NCBI GenBank assembly: GCA_943846785.1
Contig: OX044367.1
Location: 496,001-560,000, forward strand
Length of the DNA stretch: 64,000 nt
From: SCGC-AAA076-P13 sp905478035
GTDB lineage: Bacteria; Pseudomonadota; Gammaproteobacteria; Magnimaribacterales; D2472
Direction: 5' to 3'
Each line of letters starts with the position of its first letter. Positions within the stretch are counted from its first letter, which is position 1. Below are positions 1-8,402 of this stretch, in pieces. The notes below the pieces were generated by a model that was not told the origin of the DNA, made no database searches, and saw nothing but the letters and a program-made list of their open reading frames with translations. The position numbers and the translations under genes were made by a program.

Positions 1-243
1 TTAATAGTAGAAACAGTAAAAAAAACTGGTGCTGTTATTAATGGTCCAATACCACTCCCTGTTAAAAAAGAAAGAACAACTATATTGAAATCACCGCATA
101 AAGACAAAGATGCTAGAGACCAATATGAGATTGTTACTTATAAAAGACTTATGGATATAGTCAAACCAACTGATAAAACAGTTGATGCTTTAATGAAATT
201 AGATCTGTCCTCTGGGGTAGATGTTCAAATAAGCTTAGGCTAG
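1..243 (+). CDS. rpsJ: 30S ribosomal protein S10, C-terminal part
   Basis: The window opens inside this gene; about 80 C-terminal codons are visible in frame 1, ending at the TAG at 241-243. The translation carries the S10 signature (GPIPLPVKKE, then KDARDQYEIVTYKRLMDI) and the usual ending GVDVQISLG. S10 is a 30S head protein that also binds NusB in antitermination complexes. It is the first gene of the S10 operon, which continues directly with rplC. The 5' end and the operon leader lie outside the window. Confidence 0.97.
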   Translation, partial: LIVETVKKTGAVINGPIPLPVKKERTTILKSPHKDKDARDQYEIVTYKRLMDIVKPTDKTVDALMKLDLSSGVDVQISLG

Positions 244-303
244 TCCATTAATTAACGCGATAGCGGCCATAGAGGGTATTAGCCCCGTATAAAGGAGAAT
301 AAA

Positions 304-939
304 TTGAGCATAGGCTTAATAGGAAAAAAATCTGGAATGACTCGTCTTTTCCTAGAAGACGGTGAGTCAGTCCCAGTTACTGCAGTTTCTGTTTGTGGTA
401 ACTTTTTAGCAGATATAAAAACTACTTCAAGAGATGGATACAATGCGTTTGTTGTCTCAAAAGTAAACAAATCTAATAATGTTAATAAATCTAAAAGTGA
501 ATTTTATAAAAAAATAAATCTTGAACCTGGAATTCTTGCAGAATTTAGGTCCGGTGATGAAATTACTGAAGATATGAAAGTTGGCAAACACTTAACTGCA
601 GATGTATTTGAAATTGGTCAATATGTTGACGTTACAGGAACATCAAAAGGTAAAGGTTACGCTGGTGTCATTAAGCGTCATAACTTTGCCATGCAGGATG
701 CAACTCATGGTAATTCTTTATCTCATAGAGCTCATGGTTCGATTGGACAATGTCAAACTCCAGGAAGAGTTTGGAAAGGTAAAAAAATGTCAGGTCATAT
801 GGGTAACGAACAAAAAACAGTTCAAAGTTTAAAAATCGTCGACTTAGATGTAGAAAATAGCGTCATTTATATTAAAGGTGCTGTTCCAGGCTTTAACGGA
901 TCTGAACTGAAAATTAAACCGGCATTGAAGAAATCATGA
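304..939 (+). CDS. rplC: 50S ribosomal protein L3
   Basis: 211 residues against 209 in E. coli. It starts at TTG (304), with a good Shine-Dalgarno AGGAGA at 293-298; the N-terminus GLIGKKSGMTR fits the family. L3 is an early-assembling 23S-binding protein whose loop reaches the peptidyl transferase centre. The loop motif GQCQTPG keeps the glutamine that PrmB methylates in E. coli. The 60-nt spacer after rpsJ holds only the ribosome binding site and a GGG/CCC-type short stem. The stop overlaps the rplD start (ATGA at 936-939), indicating translational coupling. Confidence 0.97.
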   Translation: MSIGLIGKKSGMTRLFLEDGESVPVTAVSVCGNFLADIKTTSRDGYNAFVVSKVNKSNNVNKSKSEFYKKINLEPGILAEFRSGDEITEDMKVGKHLTADVFEIGQYVDVTGTSKGKGYAGVIKRHNFAMQDATHGNSLSHRAHGSIGQCQTPGRVWKGKKMSGHMGNEQKTVQSLKIVDLDVENSVIYIKGAVPGFNGSELKIKPALKKS

Positions 940-1550
940 AAATAGAATTATTATCATCAACAAAAAATCAAGATATAAATATATCTGATAGCGCATTCAG
1001 TAAAGACTTTAATGAGTCTCTAGTTCACCAAGCTGTAGTAAGCTTTATGGCAGGCGGTAGACAAGGAACATCTAAACAAAAAACTAGATCAGAAGTTAGA
1101 GGCGGTGGTAAAAAGCCATTCCGACAAAAAGGTACTGGTAGAGCAAGAGCTGGGACAATCAGAAGTCCTCTATGGAGAGGCGGTGGTGTAACATTTGCAG
1201 CTACTCCAAGAGATTACAGTAAAAAAATTAATAAAAAAATGTATAGAGCTGCCATTAGATCTATATTCTCAGAGTTACTAAGACAGGGCAGATTAGTTGC
1301 CATTGAGAAACCTGTTCTTGATAAACCTAAAACTAAAGAAATAGCTTCGCTTCTTAATGAATTTTCTCTTAGCAAAGTTCTAATAATAATTGATGAATTA
1401 GATATGAACCTATATTTATCTACTCGAAACATCCCAAATGTTGATGTGATTACAGTTAGAGAAATCAATCCAGTTAATCTTTTAAAAGCAAATAAAGTTG
1501 CTGTTACTGCAGATGCCTTTAAACAAATTGAGGAGTGGATTGATGCATAA
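936..1550 (+). CDS. rplD: 50S ribosomal protein L4
   Basis: 204 residues, usual length 201. The long basic loop is recognisable around residues 45-85 (GGRQGTSKQKTRSEVRGGG, then KPFRQKGTGRARAG), which in the ribosome lines the exit tunnel. In E. coli L4 is also the autogenous repressor of the S10 operon; whether it acts so here cannot be judged because the leader is outside the window. It overlaps rplC by 4 nt and its stop overlaps the rplW start. Confidence 0.97.
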   Translation: MKIELLSSTKNQDINISDSAFSKDFNESLVHQAVVSFMAGGRQGTSKQKTRSEVRGGGKKPFRQKGTGRARAGTIRSPLWRGGGVTFAATPRDYSKKINKKMYRAAIRSIFSELLRQGRLVAIEKPVLDKPKTKEIASLLNEFSLSKVLIIIDELDMNLYLSTRNIPNVDVITVREINPVNLLKANKVAVTADAFKQIEEWIDA

Positions 1551-1839
1551 CGAAAAACTATTTACTCTAATTAAATCTCCTATAGTTACTGAAAAGTCAG
1601 CTAGAGTTGGTGAATCACTTAAACAAATAGTCTTTAAGGTTGACCTAACTGCTAACAAAAGAGAGATAAAAAAGGCAGTTGAAGAACTATTTAAAGTTGA
1701 GGTTACCAAAGTAACAACCTCAATTGTTAAAGGCAAAAGAAAAAGAAATAGAAATGGCCTTTATAAAAAATCAGATTATAAAAAAGCATTTGTATCTTTA
1801 AGTAAAGATTCAGAAATTCAGTTCGAGGGCGTTAATTAA
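1543..1839 (+). CDS. rplW: 50S ribosomal protein L23
   Basis: 98 residues from the ATG at 1543 (protein begins MHNEKLFTLIKSPIVTEKS), preceded by GAGGAG at about 1530-1535. A longer in-frame reading from 1498 lies inside rplD and has no family support. L23 sits at the tunnel exit and docks trigger factor and SRP. The ITEKS-like N-terminal motif (IVTEKS) and the basic loop KGKRKRNRNG are typical. The start overlaps the last codons of rplD by 8 nt. Confidence 0.95.
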   Translation: MHNEKLFTLIKSPIVTEKSARVGESLKQIVFKVDLTANKREIKKAVEELFKVEVTKVTTSIVKGKRKRNRNGLYKKSDYKKAFVSLSKDSEIQFEGVN

Positions 1840-1841
1840 TC

Positions 1842-2669
1842 ATGGCTATTATTAAAGCAAAACCAACTAGTCCAGGCAGACGTGGTGTTATTGCCATAAA
1901 GACTGATTTATATAAAGGCAAGCCACTGAAGTCTTTAACAAAAGCTAAGTCAAAAAATGGCGGCAGAAATAATAACGGTAGAATAACAGTTAGACATCAG
2001 GGTGGTGGGCATAAGCAGCATTACAGGGTAATCGATTTCAAAAGAAATAAATTTGATATTCCTGCTGTTGTAGAAAGAATCGAATATGACCCTAATAGAT
2101 CAGCTCATATAGCACTTCTTTTATATAAAGATGGCGAAAGAAGATACATTATTGCTCCAGCTAAAATTAAAGTTGGTGATGAGGTTATCTCAGCAGAAAA
2201 ATGTGAAATTAAAGTTGGCAACTCAATGAAACTTAAAGATATTCCTTTGGGAACTAATGTTCATTGCGTAGAGCTTAAACCCCTAAAGGGTGCACAAATG
2301 GCAAGAAGTGCAGGAACATCTGCTCGATTAGTTGCTAAAGAAGGCATTTATGCAACATTAAGACTTCAGTCCGGAGAAACACGTAAGGTTCTTTGGGAAT
2401 GCAGAGCAACTCTGGGAACAGTATCTAATCAAGAAAATAATTTAAAATCTTTAGGTAAGGCTGGAGCAAAGAGATGGAGAGGAGTTAGACCTACTGTAAG
2501 AGGTGTAGCTATGAACCCTGTTGACCATCCACATGGTGGTGGTGAAGGTAGAACTTCAGGTGGAAGACATCCATCCACTCCTTGGGGTGTTCCAACAAAA
2601 GGATATAAAACTAGAAAAAATCAAAGAACAGATGACCTCATAATAAGAAGAAGAGGAAGTAGGAAGTAA
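1842..2669 (+). CDS. rplB: 50S ribosomal protein L2
   Basis: 275 residues, close to 273 in E. coli. L2 is a primary 23S binder needed for subunit association and peptidyl-transferase activity. The highly conserved C-terminal segment NPVDHPHGGGEGR followed by GGRHPSTPWG is intact, including the histidine linked to activity in E. coli L2. The gene begins 2 nt after rplW. Confidence 0.98.
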   Translation: MAIIKAKPTSPGRRGVIAIKTDLYKGKPLKSLTKAKSKNGGRNNNGRITVRHQGGGHKQHYRVIDFKRNKFDIPAVVERIEYDPNRSAHIALLLYKDGERRYIIAPAKIKVGDEVISAEKCEIKVGNSMKLKDIPLGTNVHCVELKPLKGAQMARSAGTSARLVAKEGIYATLRLQSGETRKVLWECRATLGTVSNQENNLKSLGKAGAKRWRGVRPTVRGVAMNPVDHPHGGGEGRTSGGRHPSTPWGVPTKGYKTRKNQRTDDLIIRRRGSRK

Positions 2670-2672
2670 ATT

Positions 2673-2945
2673 ATGCCAAGATCACTAAAAAAAGGACCAT
2701 TCATAGACTTATCTCTTGAGAGGAAAGTCGAAGCTGCTTTAGCATCTAATGACAAACGACCAATAAAAACATGGTCAAGAAGATCAATGGTAAATCCTTC
2801 AATGGTTGGGTTAACAATATCTGTTCATAATGGCAGACAACATGTACCGGTTTACATCAATGAAGATATGGTTGGTCATAAACTAGGTGAGTTTGCAATT
2901 ACCAGAACTTTTAAAATGCACTCAGGTGATAGGAAGGCTAAATAA
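2673..2945 (+). CDS. rpsS: 30S ribosomal protein S19
   Basis: 90 residues. The N-terminal PRSLKKGPFID and the segment RRSMVNPSMVGLTISVHNG identify S19, a 30S head protein near the A-site finger that works with S13. The stop TAA shares its last A with the ATG of rplV (2945). Confidence 0.97.
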   Translation: MPRSLKKGPFIDLSLERKVEAALASNDKRPIKTWSRRSMVNPSMVGLTISVHNGRQHVPVYINEDMVGHKLGEFAITRTFKMHSGDRKAK

Positions 2946-3283
2946 TGGAAACAAGAGCATACTTAAAAGGAACTAGATTATCTCCTCAAAAAGCAGGCTT
3001 AGTTGCCAATGCAATAAGAGGAAAATCCGTTCAGGATGCAATGGACTTTTTAGTTTTCAACAAACAAAAAGGTTCAGCAGTAATTAAGAAATTACTAGAA
3101 TCCGCTATCGCTAATGCAGAGAATAATAATAATGCTGACATTGATATGCTTTCAGTAAAATCAATTATTGTGAATCAAGGTATGAGATTAAAAAGAATGA
3201 AACCAAGAGCGCGTGGAAGAGCTGACAGAATTATTAAACCTACTTGTCATATCGAAATAATATTAGCTGAAGGGGATAAATAA
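2945..3283 (+). CDS. rplV: 50S ribosomal protein L22
   Basis: 112 residues (E. coli 110). L22 has a long beta-hairpin that lines the exit tunnel and influences macrolide binding; the hairpin region MKPRARGRADRI and the C-terminal THI-like ending (CHIEIILAEGD) are visible. One-base TAATG overlaps join it to rpsS and rpsC. Confidence 0.97.
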   Translation: METRAYLKGTRLSPQKAGLVANAIRGKSVQDAMDFLVFNKQKGSAVIKKLLESAIANAENNNNADIDMLSVKSIIVNQGMRLKRMKPRARGRADRIIKPTCHIEIILAEGDK

Positions 3284-3942
3284 TGGGACAAAAAGTAAAT
3301 CCAACAGGTTTTAGATTAGGAATCTCTAAAAAGCAAAATGCTAATTGGTATGCAAAAGGTAAAGATTTTTCAACCAATCTGGTTCAAGATTTAAAAGTTA
3401 GAGAGTACTTTAAGAAAAATCTTAAAAACTCATCAATTAGTAAAATTGAACTAGAAAGATCTGCAGAAAATTTTGTAGTTTCAATATACACATCTAGACC
3501 TGGAATTATCATTGGTAAAAGAGGTGAAGAAATTGATAATCTCAAAAAAGCCGTTCAAAAAATTGTTAAAAAACCAGCTCAAATTAATATTAAAGAGGTC
3601 AGAAAACCTGATTTAGATGCACAGATTCTAGCTGAAGGTGTTGCTCAACAACTAGAAAGAAGAGTTATGTTTAGAAGAGCTATGAAAAGAACTGTTCAAA
3701 GCGCACTTCGTCAAAGTGCTAAAGGTGTAAGAATAGAAGTTTCTGGAAGATTAAATGGTGCTGAGATTGCAAGAACAGAATGGTATAGAGAAGGAAGGGT
3801 TCCTTTGCATACACTTAGAGCAGATATTGATTATGGTACTGCTGAAGCATTAACAACTTATGGAATTATTGGTGTTAAGGTCTGGGTATTCAAAGGTGAA
3901 ATTACTGAAGACCCATACAAAGTAGATATAGGGGCTAATTAA
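3283..3942 (+). CDS. rpsC: 30S ribosomal protein S3
   Basis: 219 residues (E. coli 233). It begins GQKVNPTGFRLGI. The KH-domain GxxG loop appears as GIIIGKRGEEID near residues 70-85, and the C-terminal domain has GRLNGAEIARTEWYREGRVPL. S3 forms part of the mRNA entry helicase with S4 and S5. It is a little shorter than E. coli S3 at the C-terminal tail. Confidence 0.98.
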   Translation: MGQKVNPTGFRLGISKKQNANWYAKGKDFSTNLVQDLKVREYFKKNLKNSSISKIELERSAENFVVSIYTSRPGIIIGKRGEEIDNLKKAVQKIVKKPAQINIKEVRKPDLDAQILAEGVAQQLERRVMFRRAMKRTVQSALRQSAKGVRIEVSGRLNGAEIARTEWYREGRVPLHTLRADIDYGTAEALTTYGIIGVKVWVFKGEITEDPYKVDIGAN

Positions 3943-3944
3943 TA

Positions 3945-4355
3945 ATGTTACAACCAAAACAGACGAAATTTAGAAAAATGCATAAAGGTCGTAATAGAGG
4001 CCTTGCACAAAATGGCAATACGGTTGCTTTTGGAAGATTTGGTTTAGTTGCATCAGACAGAGGGCGGATAACAGCACGCCAAATAGAAGCAGCTAGACGA
4101 GCAATGACAAGACATATTAAAAGGGGCGGTAATATTTGGATAAGAATTTTTCCAGACAAACCAATCACTAAAAAGCCTTTAGAGGTTCGTATGGGTAAAG
4201 GTAAAGGTAATGTTGAGTATTGGGTTGCTCTTGTTCAGCCTGGGAAGGTTATGTTCGAAATGGCTGGTGTTGAAGAGGATCTAGCTAGAGAAGCTTTTAA
4301 ATTAGCTTCAGCAAAACTTCCAGTTAAAACTCACTTTATAAGGAAGGATGTATAA
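3945..4355 (+). CDS. rplP: 50S ribosomal protein L16
   Basis: 136 residues, exactly the E. coli length. It starts MLQPKQTKFRKMHKGRNRG, characteristic of L16, which organises the A-site tRNA region of the 50S subunit. The conserved segment MGKGKGNVEYWVALVQPG is present. It is followed with no gap by rpmC. Confidence 0.97.
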   Translation: MLQPKQTKFRKMHKGRNRGLAQNGNTVAFGRFGLVASDRGRITARQIEAARRAMTRHIKRGGNIWIRIFPDKPITKKPLEVRMGKGKGNVEYWVALVQPGKVMFEMAGVEEDLAREAFKLASAKLPVKTHFIRKDV

Positions 4356-4562
4356 ATGAGCAAAGAAATTTTAGATCTCAGAAAGAAAAATTTAGAACAA
4401 CTAGATGCTGAATTAGCTACTAGTAGAGAGTCTCAATTTAACTTAAGAATTAAGCATAAAACCGGACAGCTTAATGAAACCAATCAACTTACTTTAGTTA
4501 GAAAGAGAATTGCAAAAATAAAAACATTAATGAATGAATTAAAAATTAAGGATAGCAAATAA
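4356..4562 (+). CDS. rpmC: 50S ribosomal protein L29
   Basis: 68 residues forming the expected two-helix hairpin: ILDLRKKNLEQLDAEL then FNLRIKHKTGQL and VRKRIAKIKTLMNE. L29 lies next to L23 at the tunnel exit. It abuts rplP and overlaps the rpsQ start by one base. Confidence 0.95.
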   Translation: MSKEILDLRKKNLEQLDAELATSRESQFNLRIKHKTGQLNETNQLTLVRKRIAKIKTLMNELKIKDSK

Positions 4563-4849
4563 TGAACTCAACTAATCCAAGAATTCTTTCAGGAGTTGTA
4601 ATTAGCGACAAGGCTGATAAAACAATTACCGTGAAAATTGAAAGAAAAGTAAAGCATCCTTTATATGGAAAGGTCATGAAGAGAGCAACTAAAGTTCATG
4701 CTCATGATGAAAACAATAGTGCTGTAATTGGTGATCAGGTTACTGTTAAAGAATGTAGACCATTTTCAAAAAGCAAAACTTGGATTCTAGTCGAAGGTGA
4801 TGCACAAAATGTATCTGAAAAAGTTGAAGTTACTGAGGAGAATGAATAA
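4562..4849 (+). CDS. rpsQ: 30S ribosomal protein S17
   Basis: 95 residues (E. coli 84). The OB-fold core RILSGVVISDKADKTITV and HPLYGKVMKR identify S17, a primary 16S-binding protein. The extra length is an acidic C-terminal tail (ENVSEKVEVTEENE-like). It is the last gene of the S10 operon and joins rplN through a TAATG overlap. Confidence 0.96.
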   Translation: MNSTNPRILSGVVISDKADKTITVKIERKVKHPLYGKVMKRATKVHAHDENNSAVIGDQVTVKECRPFSKSKTWILVEGDAQNVSEKVEVTEENE

Positions 4850-5217
4850 TGATTCAAATGCAATCACTTCTTAAAATTGCTGACAATAGTGGTGCTAGAA
4901 GCGTCATGTGTATTAAAGTTCTTGGTGGATCAAAAAGAAGGTATGCCAATATTGGCGATGTAATAAAAGTAGCAATACGCGAGGCCATTCCAACAGGTAA
5001 AGTTAAAAAAGGTCAGGTTGTTGATGCTCTTATTGTTAGAACAAAAAAAGGTGTAAGAAGGAAGGATGGCTCATTAATTAAATTTGATGAGAATGCTGCA
5101 GTCTTAATAAACAATCAAAAAGCGCCAATTGGTACTAGAGTTTTTGGTCCAGTTACTAGAGAGCTTAGAGATGGAAAGCATATGAAAATTCTCTCATTGG
5201 CTCCAGAGGTTATATAA
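4849..5217 (+). CDS. rplN: 50S ribosomal protein L14
   Basis: 122 residues, almost invariant in length (E. coli 123). It begins MIQMQSLLKIADNSGARSV; KVLGGSKRRYANIGD and the C-terminal RELRDGKHMKILSLAPEVI are typical. L14 contacts 16S h14 in an intersubunit bridge and binds the silencing factor RsfS. It is the first gene of the spc block, but no promoter gap separates it from rpsQ. Confidence 0.98.
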   Translation: MIQMQSLLKIADNSGARSVMCIKVLGGSKRRYANIGDVIKVAIREAIPTGKVKKGQVVDALIVRTKKGVRRKDGSLIKFDENAAVLINNQKAPIGTRVFGPVTRELRDGKHMKILSLAPEVI

Positions 5218-5219
5218 AA

Positions 5220-5549
5220 ATGAATAATGTTCCAACAAAATTAAAAACAGGCGACGAGGTAGTAGTTGTTACTGGCAAAGATAAGGGCAAGAAGGGCACT
5301 TTGAGAAAAATACTAAAAGCAAAAAATAAAGGATTTGTTACTGGTATTAATATGGTAAAAAAACACACTAAGCCTAATCCAGAAATGGGAATTACTGGCG
5401 GTGTTGTAGAACAAGAAGCGGCAATAGAGTTATCAAATATTGCTATTTGGAACCCTTCAAAAAAATCAAAAGATAAAATTTCCTACTCAAAAGATAGCGA
5501 TGGAAAAAAAATACGATTATTTAAATCAGACAAAAAAGAGATTAAGTAA
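5220..5549 (+). CDS. rplX: 50S ribosomal protein L24
   Basis: 109 residues (E. coli 104). The KOW motif (KTGDEVVVVTGKDKGKKGT) lies near the N-terminus, followed by GINMVKKHTKPNPEMGITGG. L24 initiates 50S assembly. It starts 2 nt after rplN and abuts rplE. Confidence 0.97.
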   Translation: MNNVPTKLKTGDEVVVVTGKDKGKKGTLRKILKAKNKGFVTGINMVKKHTKPNPEMGITGGVVEQEAAIELSNIAIWNPSKKSKDKISYSKDSDGKKIRLFKSDKKEIK

Positions 5550-6089
5550 ATGGCAAATTTAAGAGACAGATATAACAATGAGCTAAAAGCTAACCTTCAG
5601 GAGAAGTTAGGCATGAAGAATGTCATGGCTGTACCAAAACTTACCAAGGTGGTTATTAATATGGGTGTTGGTGAGGCGGCTAATGATAAGAAGCATTTAG
5701 AGTCTGCTGTCCAAAATATGACAGCAATTGCTGGACAAAAACCTGTTGTTACCAAAGCTAGACAATCTGTAGCGAGTTTTAAAATAAGAGAAGGCTGGCC
5801 TATTGGATGTAAAGTTACTCTTCGTGGCAATAAAATGTATGAATTTATGGAAAGGTTGATTGATATAGCCATACCTAGGGAAAGAGATTTTAGAGGACTA
5901 AATCCGAAGTCTTTTGATGGCCAAGGTAATTATAATTTTGGCATTAAAGAGCAAATTATATTTCCAGAAATCAAGTTTGATAATGTAGACACAATTAGAG
6001 GTATGGATATATGTATTAATACTTCAGCAACAAACAAAGAAGATGCTAAAGCTTTATTAGAAGTTTTAGAATTTCCATTTAAAAAGTAG
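5550..6089 (+). CDS. rplE: 50S ribosomal protein L5
   Basis: 179 residues, the E. coli length. Conserved blocks: PKLTKVVINMGVGEA, GQKPVVTKARQSVASFKIREG, and NFGIKEQIIFPEI. L5 binds 5S rRNA with L18 and L25 and contacts the P-site tRNA. In E. coli the S8 repressor binds the mRNA around the rplE start; I see no obvious match to that structure here. Confidence 0.98.
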   Translation: MANLRDRYNNELKANLQEKLGMKNVMAVPKLTKVVINMGVGEAANDKKHLESAVQNMTAIAGQKPVVTKARQSVASFKIREGWPIGCKVTLRGNKMYEFMERLIDIAIPRERDFRGLNPKSFDGQGNYNFGIKEQIIFPEIKFDNVDTIRGMDICINTSATNKEDAKALLEVLEFPFKK

Positions 6090-6098
6090 GTACTAGAG

Positions 6099-6404
6099 AT
6101 GGCAAAAAAATCAATGATAGCAAGGGAAGTTAAAAGAATTAAAACAGTTGCTAAGTTTGCTGAAAAAAGAGCAAGCCTAAAAGCAATAATGAATGATTCT
6201 AGTGCTTCAAGTGAAGATAGATATGAAGCTTCTATTAAGTTTCAAAAGCTTCCAAGAAACTCAAGTCCTTCAAGAGTAGTAAGAAGATGTCAAATTACAG
6301 GAAGACCTCATGCTGTATATAGAAAATTTGGCCTAAGTAGAATCAAACTGAGAGAAGCCGCAATGAGAGGCGATATCCCAGGTTTAGTTAAATCAAGTTG
6401 GTAA
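6099..6404 (+). CDS. rpsN: 30S ribosomal protein S14 (zinc-free long form)
   Basis: 101 residues, the long form. Only one cysteine is present (RRCQITGRPHAVYRKFGLSR), so this is the zinc-independent type. S14 belongs to the 30S head and assembles late with S3 and S10. A clear ribosome binding site (GTACTAGAG) precedes the ATG. Confidence 0.97.
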   Translation: MAKKSMIAREVKRIKTVAKFAEKRASLKAIMNDSSASSEDRYEASIKFQKLPRNSSPSRVVRRCQITGRPHAVYRKFGLSRIKLREAAMRGDIPGLVKSSW

Positions 6405-6408
6405 TAAT

Positions 6409-6804
6409 ATGAGTTTTCAAGATCCTATAGCAGATTGTCTAACAAGAATTCGAAATGGCTTAATGCGTGGCAAAGTCGATGTAATGGTGCCTCATTCTAA
6501 ATTAAAACATGAATTAATTAGTGTTTTAGTTTCTGAGGGATATATAAAAGGAGTTGAGAAGGTTGAAGAGGATGGTAAGCCAGCTCTTAAAGTTGCTCTA
6601 AAATATCATAATTCATCTCCAGCAATTAAAACTATTAAGAGAATAAGCAAACCAAGCCTTAGAAATTATTCAGCCTCATCTGATTTAGATACAGTTAAAA
6701 ATGGATTAGGTGCTTTTATAGTTTCAACTAACCAAGGGCTTATGACTGATTCAGAAGCTAGATCCAAGAATGTTGGCGGCGAAATTCTTTGCGAGGTATT
6801 TTAA
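6409..6804 (+). CDS. rpsH: 30S ribosomal protein S8
   Basis: 131 residues (E. coli 130). It starts MSFQDPIADCLTRIRNG and ends NVGGEILCEVF, typical of S8, a primary 16S binder. In E. coli S8 is the translational repressor of the spc operon. It is one nucleotide away from rplF. Confidence 0.97.
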   Translation: MSFQDPIADCLTRIRNGLMRGKVDVMVPHSKLKHELISVLVSEGYIKGVEKVEEDGKPALKVALKYHNSSPAIKTIKRISKPSLRNYSASSDLDTVKNGLGAFIVSTNQGLMTDSEARSKNVGGEILCEVF

Positions 6805-6805
6805 T

Positions 6806-7348
6806 ATGTCCAGAGTAGCAAAAAATCCAATTCAAATAGTAGATGGGGTGAATGTAAATGTATCTGATCGAGCTATTGAAGTTAAAGGAAAGATTGGTGA
6901 AATGAGTTTTGATCTACCTGAGACAATTTCATTAGAGGTTGTTGAAAACATAATTAATGTTAATTATGACGAAACAAAGCAACAGTCTATTGCTTTGGCA
7001 GGAACTACAAGAGCCTTAGTTAATAATATGATAATTGGTGTTTCTTCGGGCTTTGAAAAAAAGCTTGAATTAAAAGGTGTTGGTTACAGAGCAAAAGCAT
7101 CTGGTAAATTACTAGAACTTACCCTAGGATTTTCACATCCTGTTAAGTATCAACTGCCTGAAGAAGTAGAAGTTGAAACACCTTCTCAAACAGAAGTAGT
7201 TTTAAAAAGTTATAACAAGCAGATTTTAGGTCAAGCCGCTGCTGAAATAAGAGCCTTTAGACCACCCGAGCCATACAAAGGCAAGGGCGTTAGATATTCA
7301 GATGAGAATGTAAGAAGAAAAGAAGCTAAAAAAGCAGCTGGAGCATAA
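6806..7348 (+). CDS. rplF: 50S ribosomal protein L6
   Basis: 180 residues from ATG 6806 (MSRVAKNPIQIV); a reading from 6770 would lie inside rpsH and is unlikely. Both L6 domains are seen, with LKGVGYRAKASGKLLELTLGFSHPV in the middle and the conserved C-terminal RPPEPYKGKGVRYSDE. L6 binds 23S near the sarcin-ricin loop and the factor-binding site. Confidence 0.97.
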   Translation: MSRVAKNPIQIVDGVNVNVSDRAIEVKGKIGEMSFDLPETISLEVVENIINVNYDETKQQSIALAGTTRALVNNMIIGVSSGFEKKLELKGVGYRAKASGKLLELTLGFSHPVKYQLPEEVEVETPSQTEVVLKSYNKQILGQAAAEIRAFRPPEPYKGKGVRYSDENVRRKEAKKAAGA

Positions 7349-7351
7349 GAA

Positions 7352-7699
7352 ATGAGTGACAAGAATATATCTAGATTAAGAAGAGCAAAGAAAACTAGAA
7401 TGAAAATTAAGGATCAAGGTTCTCCAAGACTTTCAGTTTATAGATCTTCAAAAAACTTTTACGCACAAATTTTTGATAATTTAGGCACAAAAGTAATCGC
7501 ATCAGCTTCCACTGTTGAAAAAGACTTAGAAAGTAAGTCTAACAATACAGAAAGTGCAGAAGCTGTTGGAAAAAGAGTTGCTGAAAGAGCTATTGAAAAT
7601 GGAATTAAAAAAGTTGTTTTTGATAGATCTGGTTACAAATATCATGGAAGAATCAAGGCATTAGCTGAATCGGCTAGAAAAGCTGGACTGGAGTTTTAA
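7352..7699 (+). CDS. rplR: 50S ribosomal protein L18
   Basis: 115 residues (E. coli 117). The basic N-terminus RLRRAKKTRMKIKD, SPRLSVYRSSKNFYAQIFD, and the C-terminal FDRSGYKYHGRIKALAESAR are diagnostic. L18 delivers 5S rRNA to the large subunit together with L5. Confidence 0.97.
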   Translation: MSDKNISRLRRAKKTRMKIKDQGSPRLSVYRSSKNFYAQIFDNLGTKVIASASTVEKDLESKSNNTESAEAVGKRVAERAIENGIKKVVFDRSGYKYHGRIKALAESARKAGLEF

Positions 7700-7706
7700 T
7701 TAAATT

Positions 7707-8216
7707 ATGAAAGAAAATAACGTAGCAAATAATCAACAGGTTGATGCTTTAGAAGAAAAGTTAGTTCAAGTTAACAGAGTCGCAAAAGTTGTAAAGGGTG
7801 GACGTATATTCGGGTTTACTGCTCTGACCGTTGTTGGCGATGGTAATGGAAGAGTTGGATTTGGAAGAGGTAAAGCAAAGGAAGTTCCAATAGCAATTCA
7901 AAAAGCTATGGAAAATGCGAGAAGAAGCATGGTTGAAGTCGAGCTGAACAATACAACTTTATGGTATCCAGTTAAGGCTAAACATGGATCAGCAAATGTT
8001 TATATGCAACCAGCATCCGAAGGTACTGGAATTATTGCTGGTGGTGCTATGAGAGCTGTTCTTGAATTAGCTGGAGTACAAAATGTCTTAGCTAAATGTT
8101 ATGGATCTACAAATCCTGTAAATGTTGTAAGAGCTACTATTAATGCTTTAAGTGCAATGGAGTCACCGGATACTGTTGCTGCAAGAAGAGGAAAAAAAGT
8201 TGAGCAAGCGTCATGA
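7707..8216 (+). CDS. rpsE: 30S ribosomal protein S5
   Basis: 169 residues (E. coli 167). The dsRNA-binding-like N-terminal domain shows RVAKVVKGGRIFGFTALTVVGDG and GRVGFGRGKAKEVP. The C-terminal half shows GTGIIAGGAMRAVLELAGV. S5 helps form the mRNA entry site with S3 and S4 and affects fidelity. Its stop overlaps the rpmD start by 4 nt (ATGA). Confidence 0.98.
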   Translation: MKENNVANNQQVDALEEKLVQVNRVAKVVKGGRIFGFTALTVVGDGNGRVGFGRGKAKEVPIAIQKAMENARRSMVEVELNNTTLWYPVKAKHGSANVYMQPASEGTGIIAGGAMRAVLELAGVQNVLAKCYGSTNPVNVVRATINALSAMESPDTVAARRGKKVEQAS

Positions 8217-8401
8217 GTAAAGATAAAACAATAACAATAAAATTAGTTAAAAGCGGCATAGGTCGCATGAAGAGACATAAGTTATGTATCAAAGGGCTTG
8301 GTTTCAAAAAATTAAACCAAACAGTAACAGTAGTTGATACGCCTAGTAATAGGGGACTTGTTAATAAAATATCTGACATGATAGAGATTCAGGAAAGTTA
8401 A
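8213..8401 (+). CDS. rpmD: 50S ribosomal protein L30
   Basis: 62 residues (E. coli 59). The sequence ITIKLVKSGIGRMKRHKLCIKGLGFKKLNQTV fits L30, a small protein not present in all bacteria. It overlaps rpsE by 4 nt and is followed after one base by rplO. Confidence 0.95.
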   Translation: MSKDKTITIKLVKSGIGRMKRHKLCIKGLGFKKLNQTVTVVDTPSNRGLVNKISDMIEIQES

Positions 8402-8402
8402 A

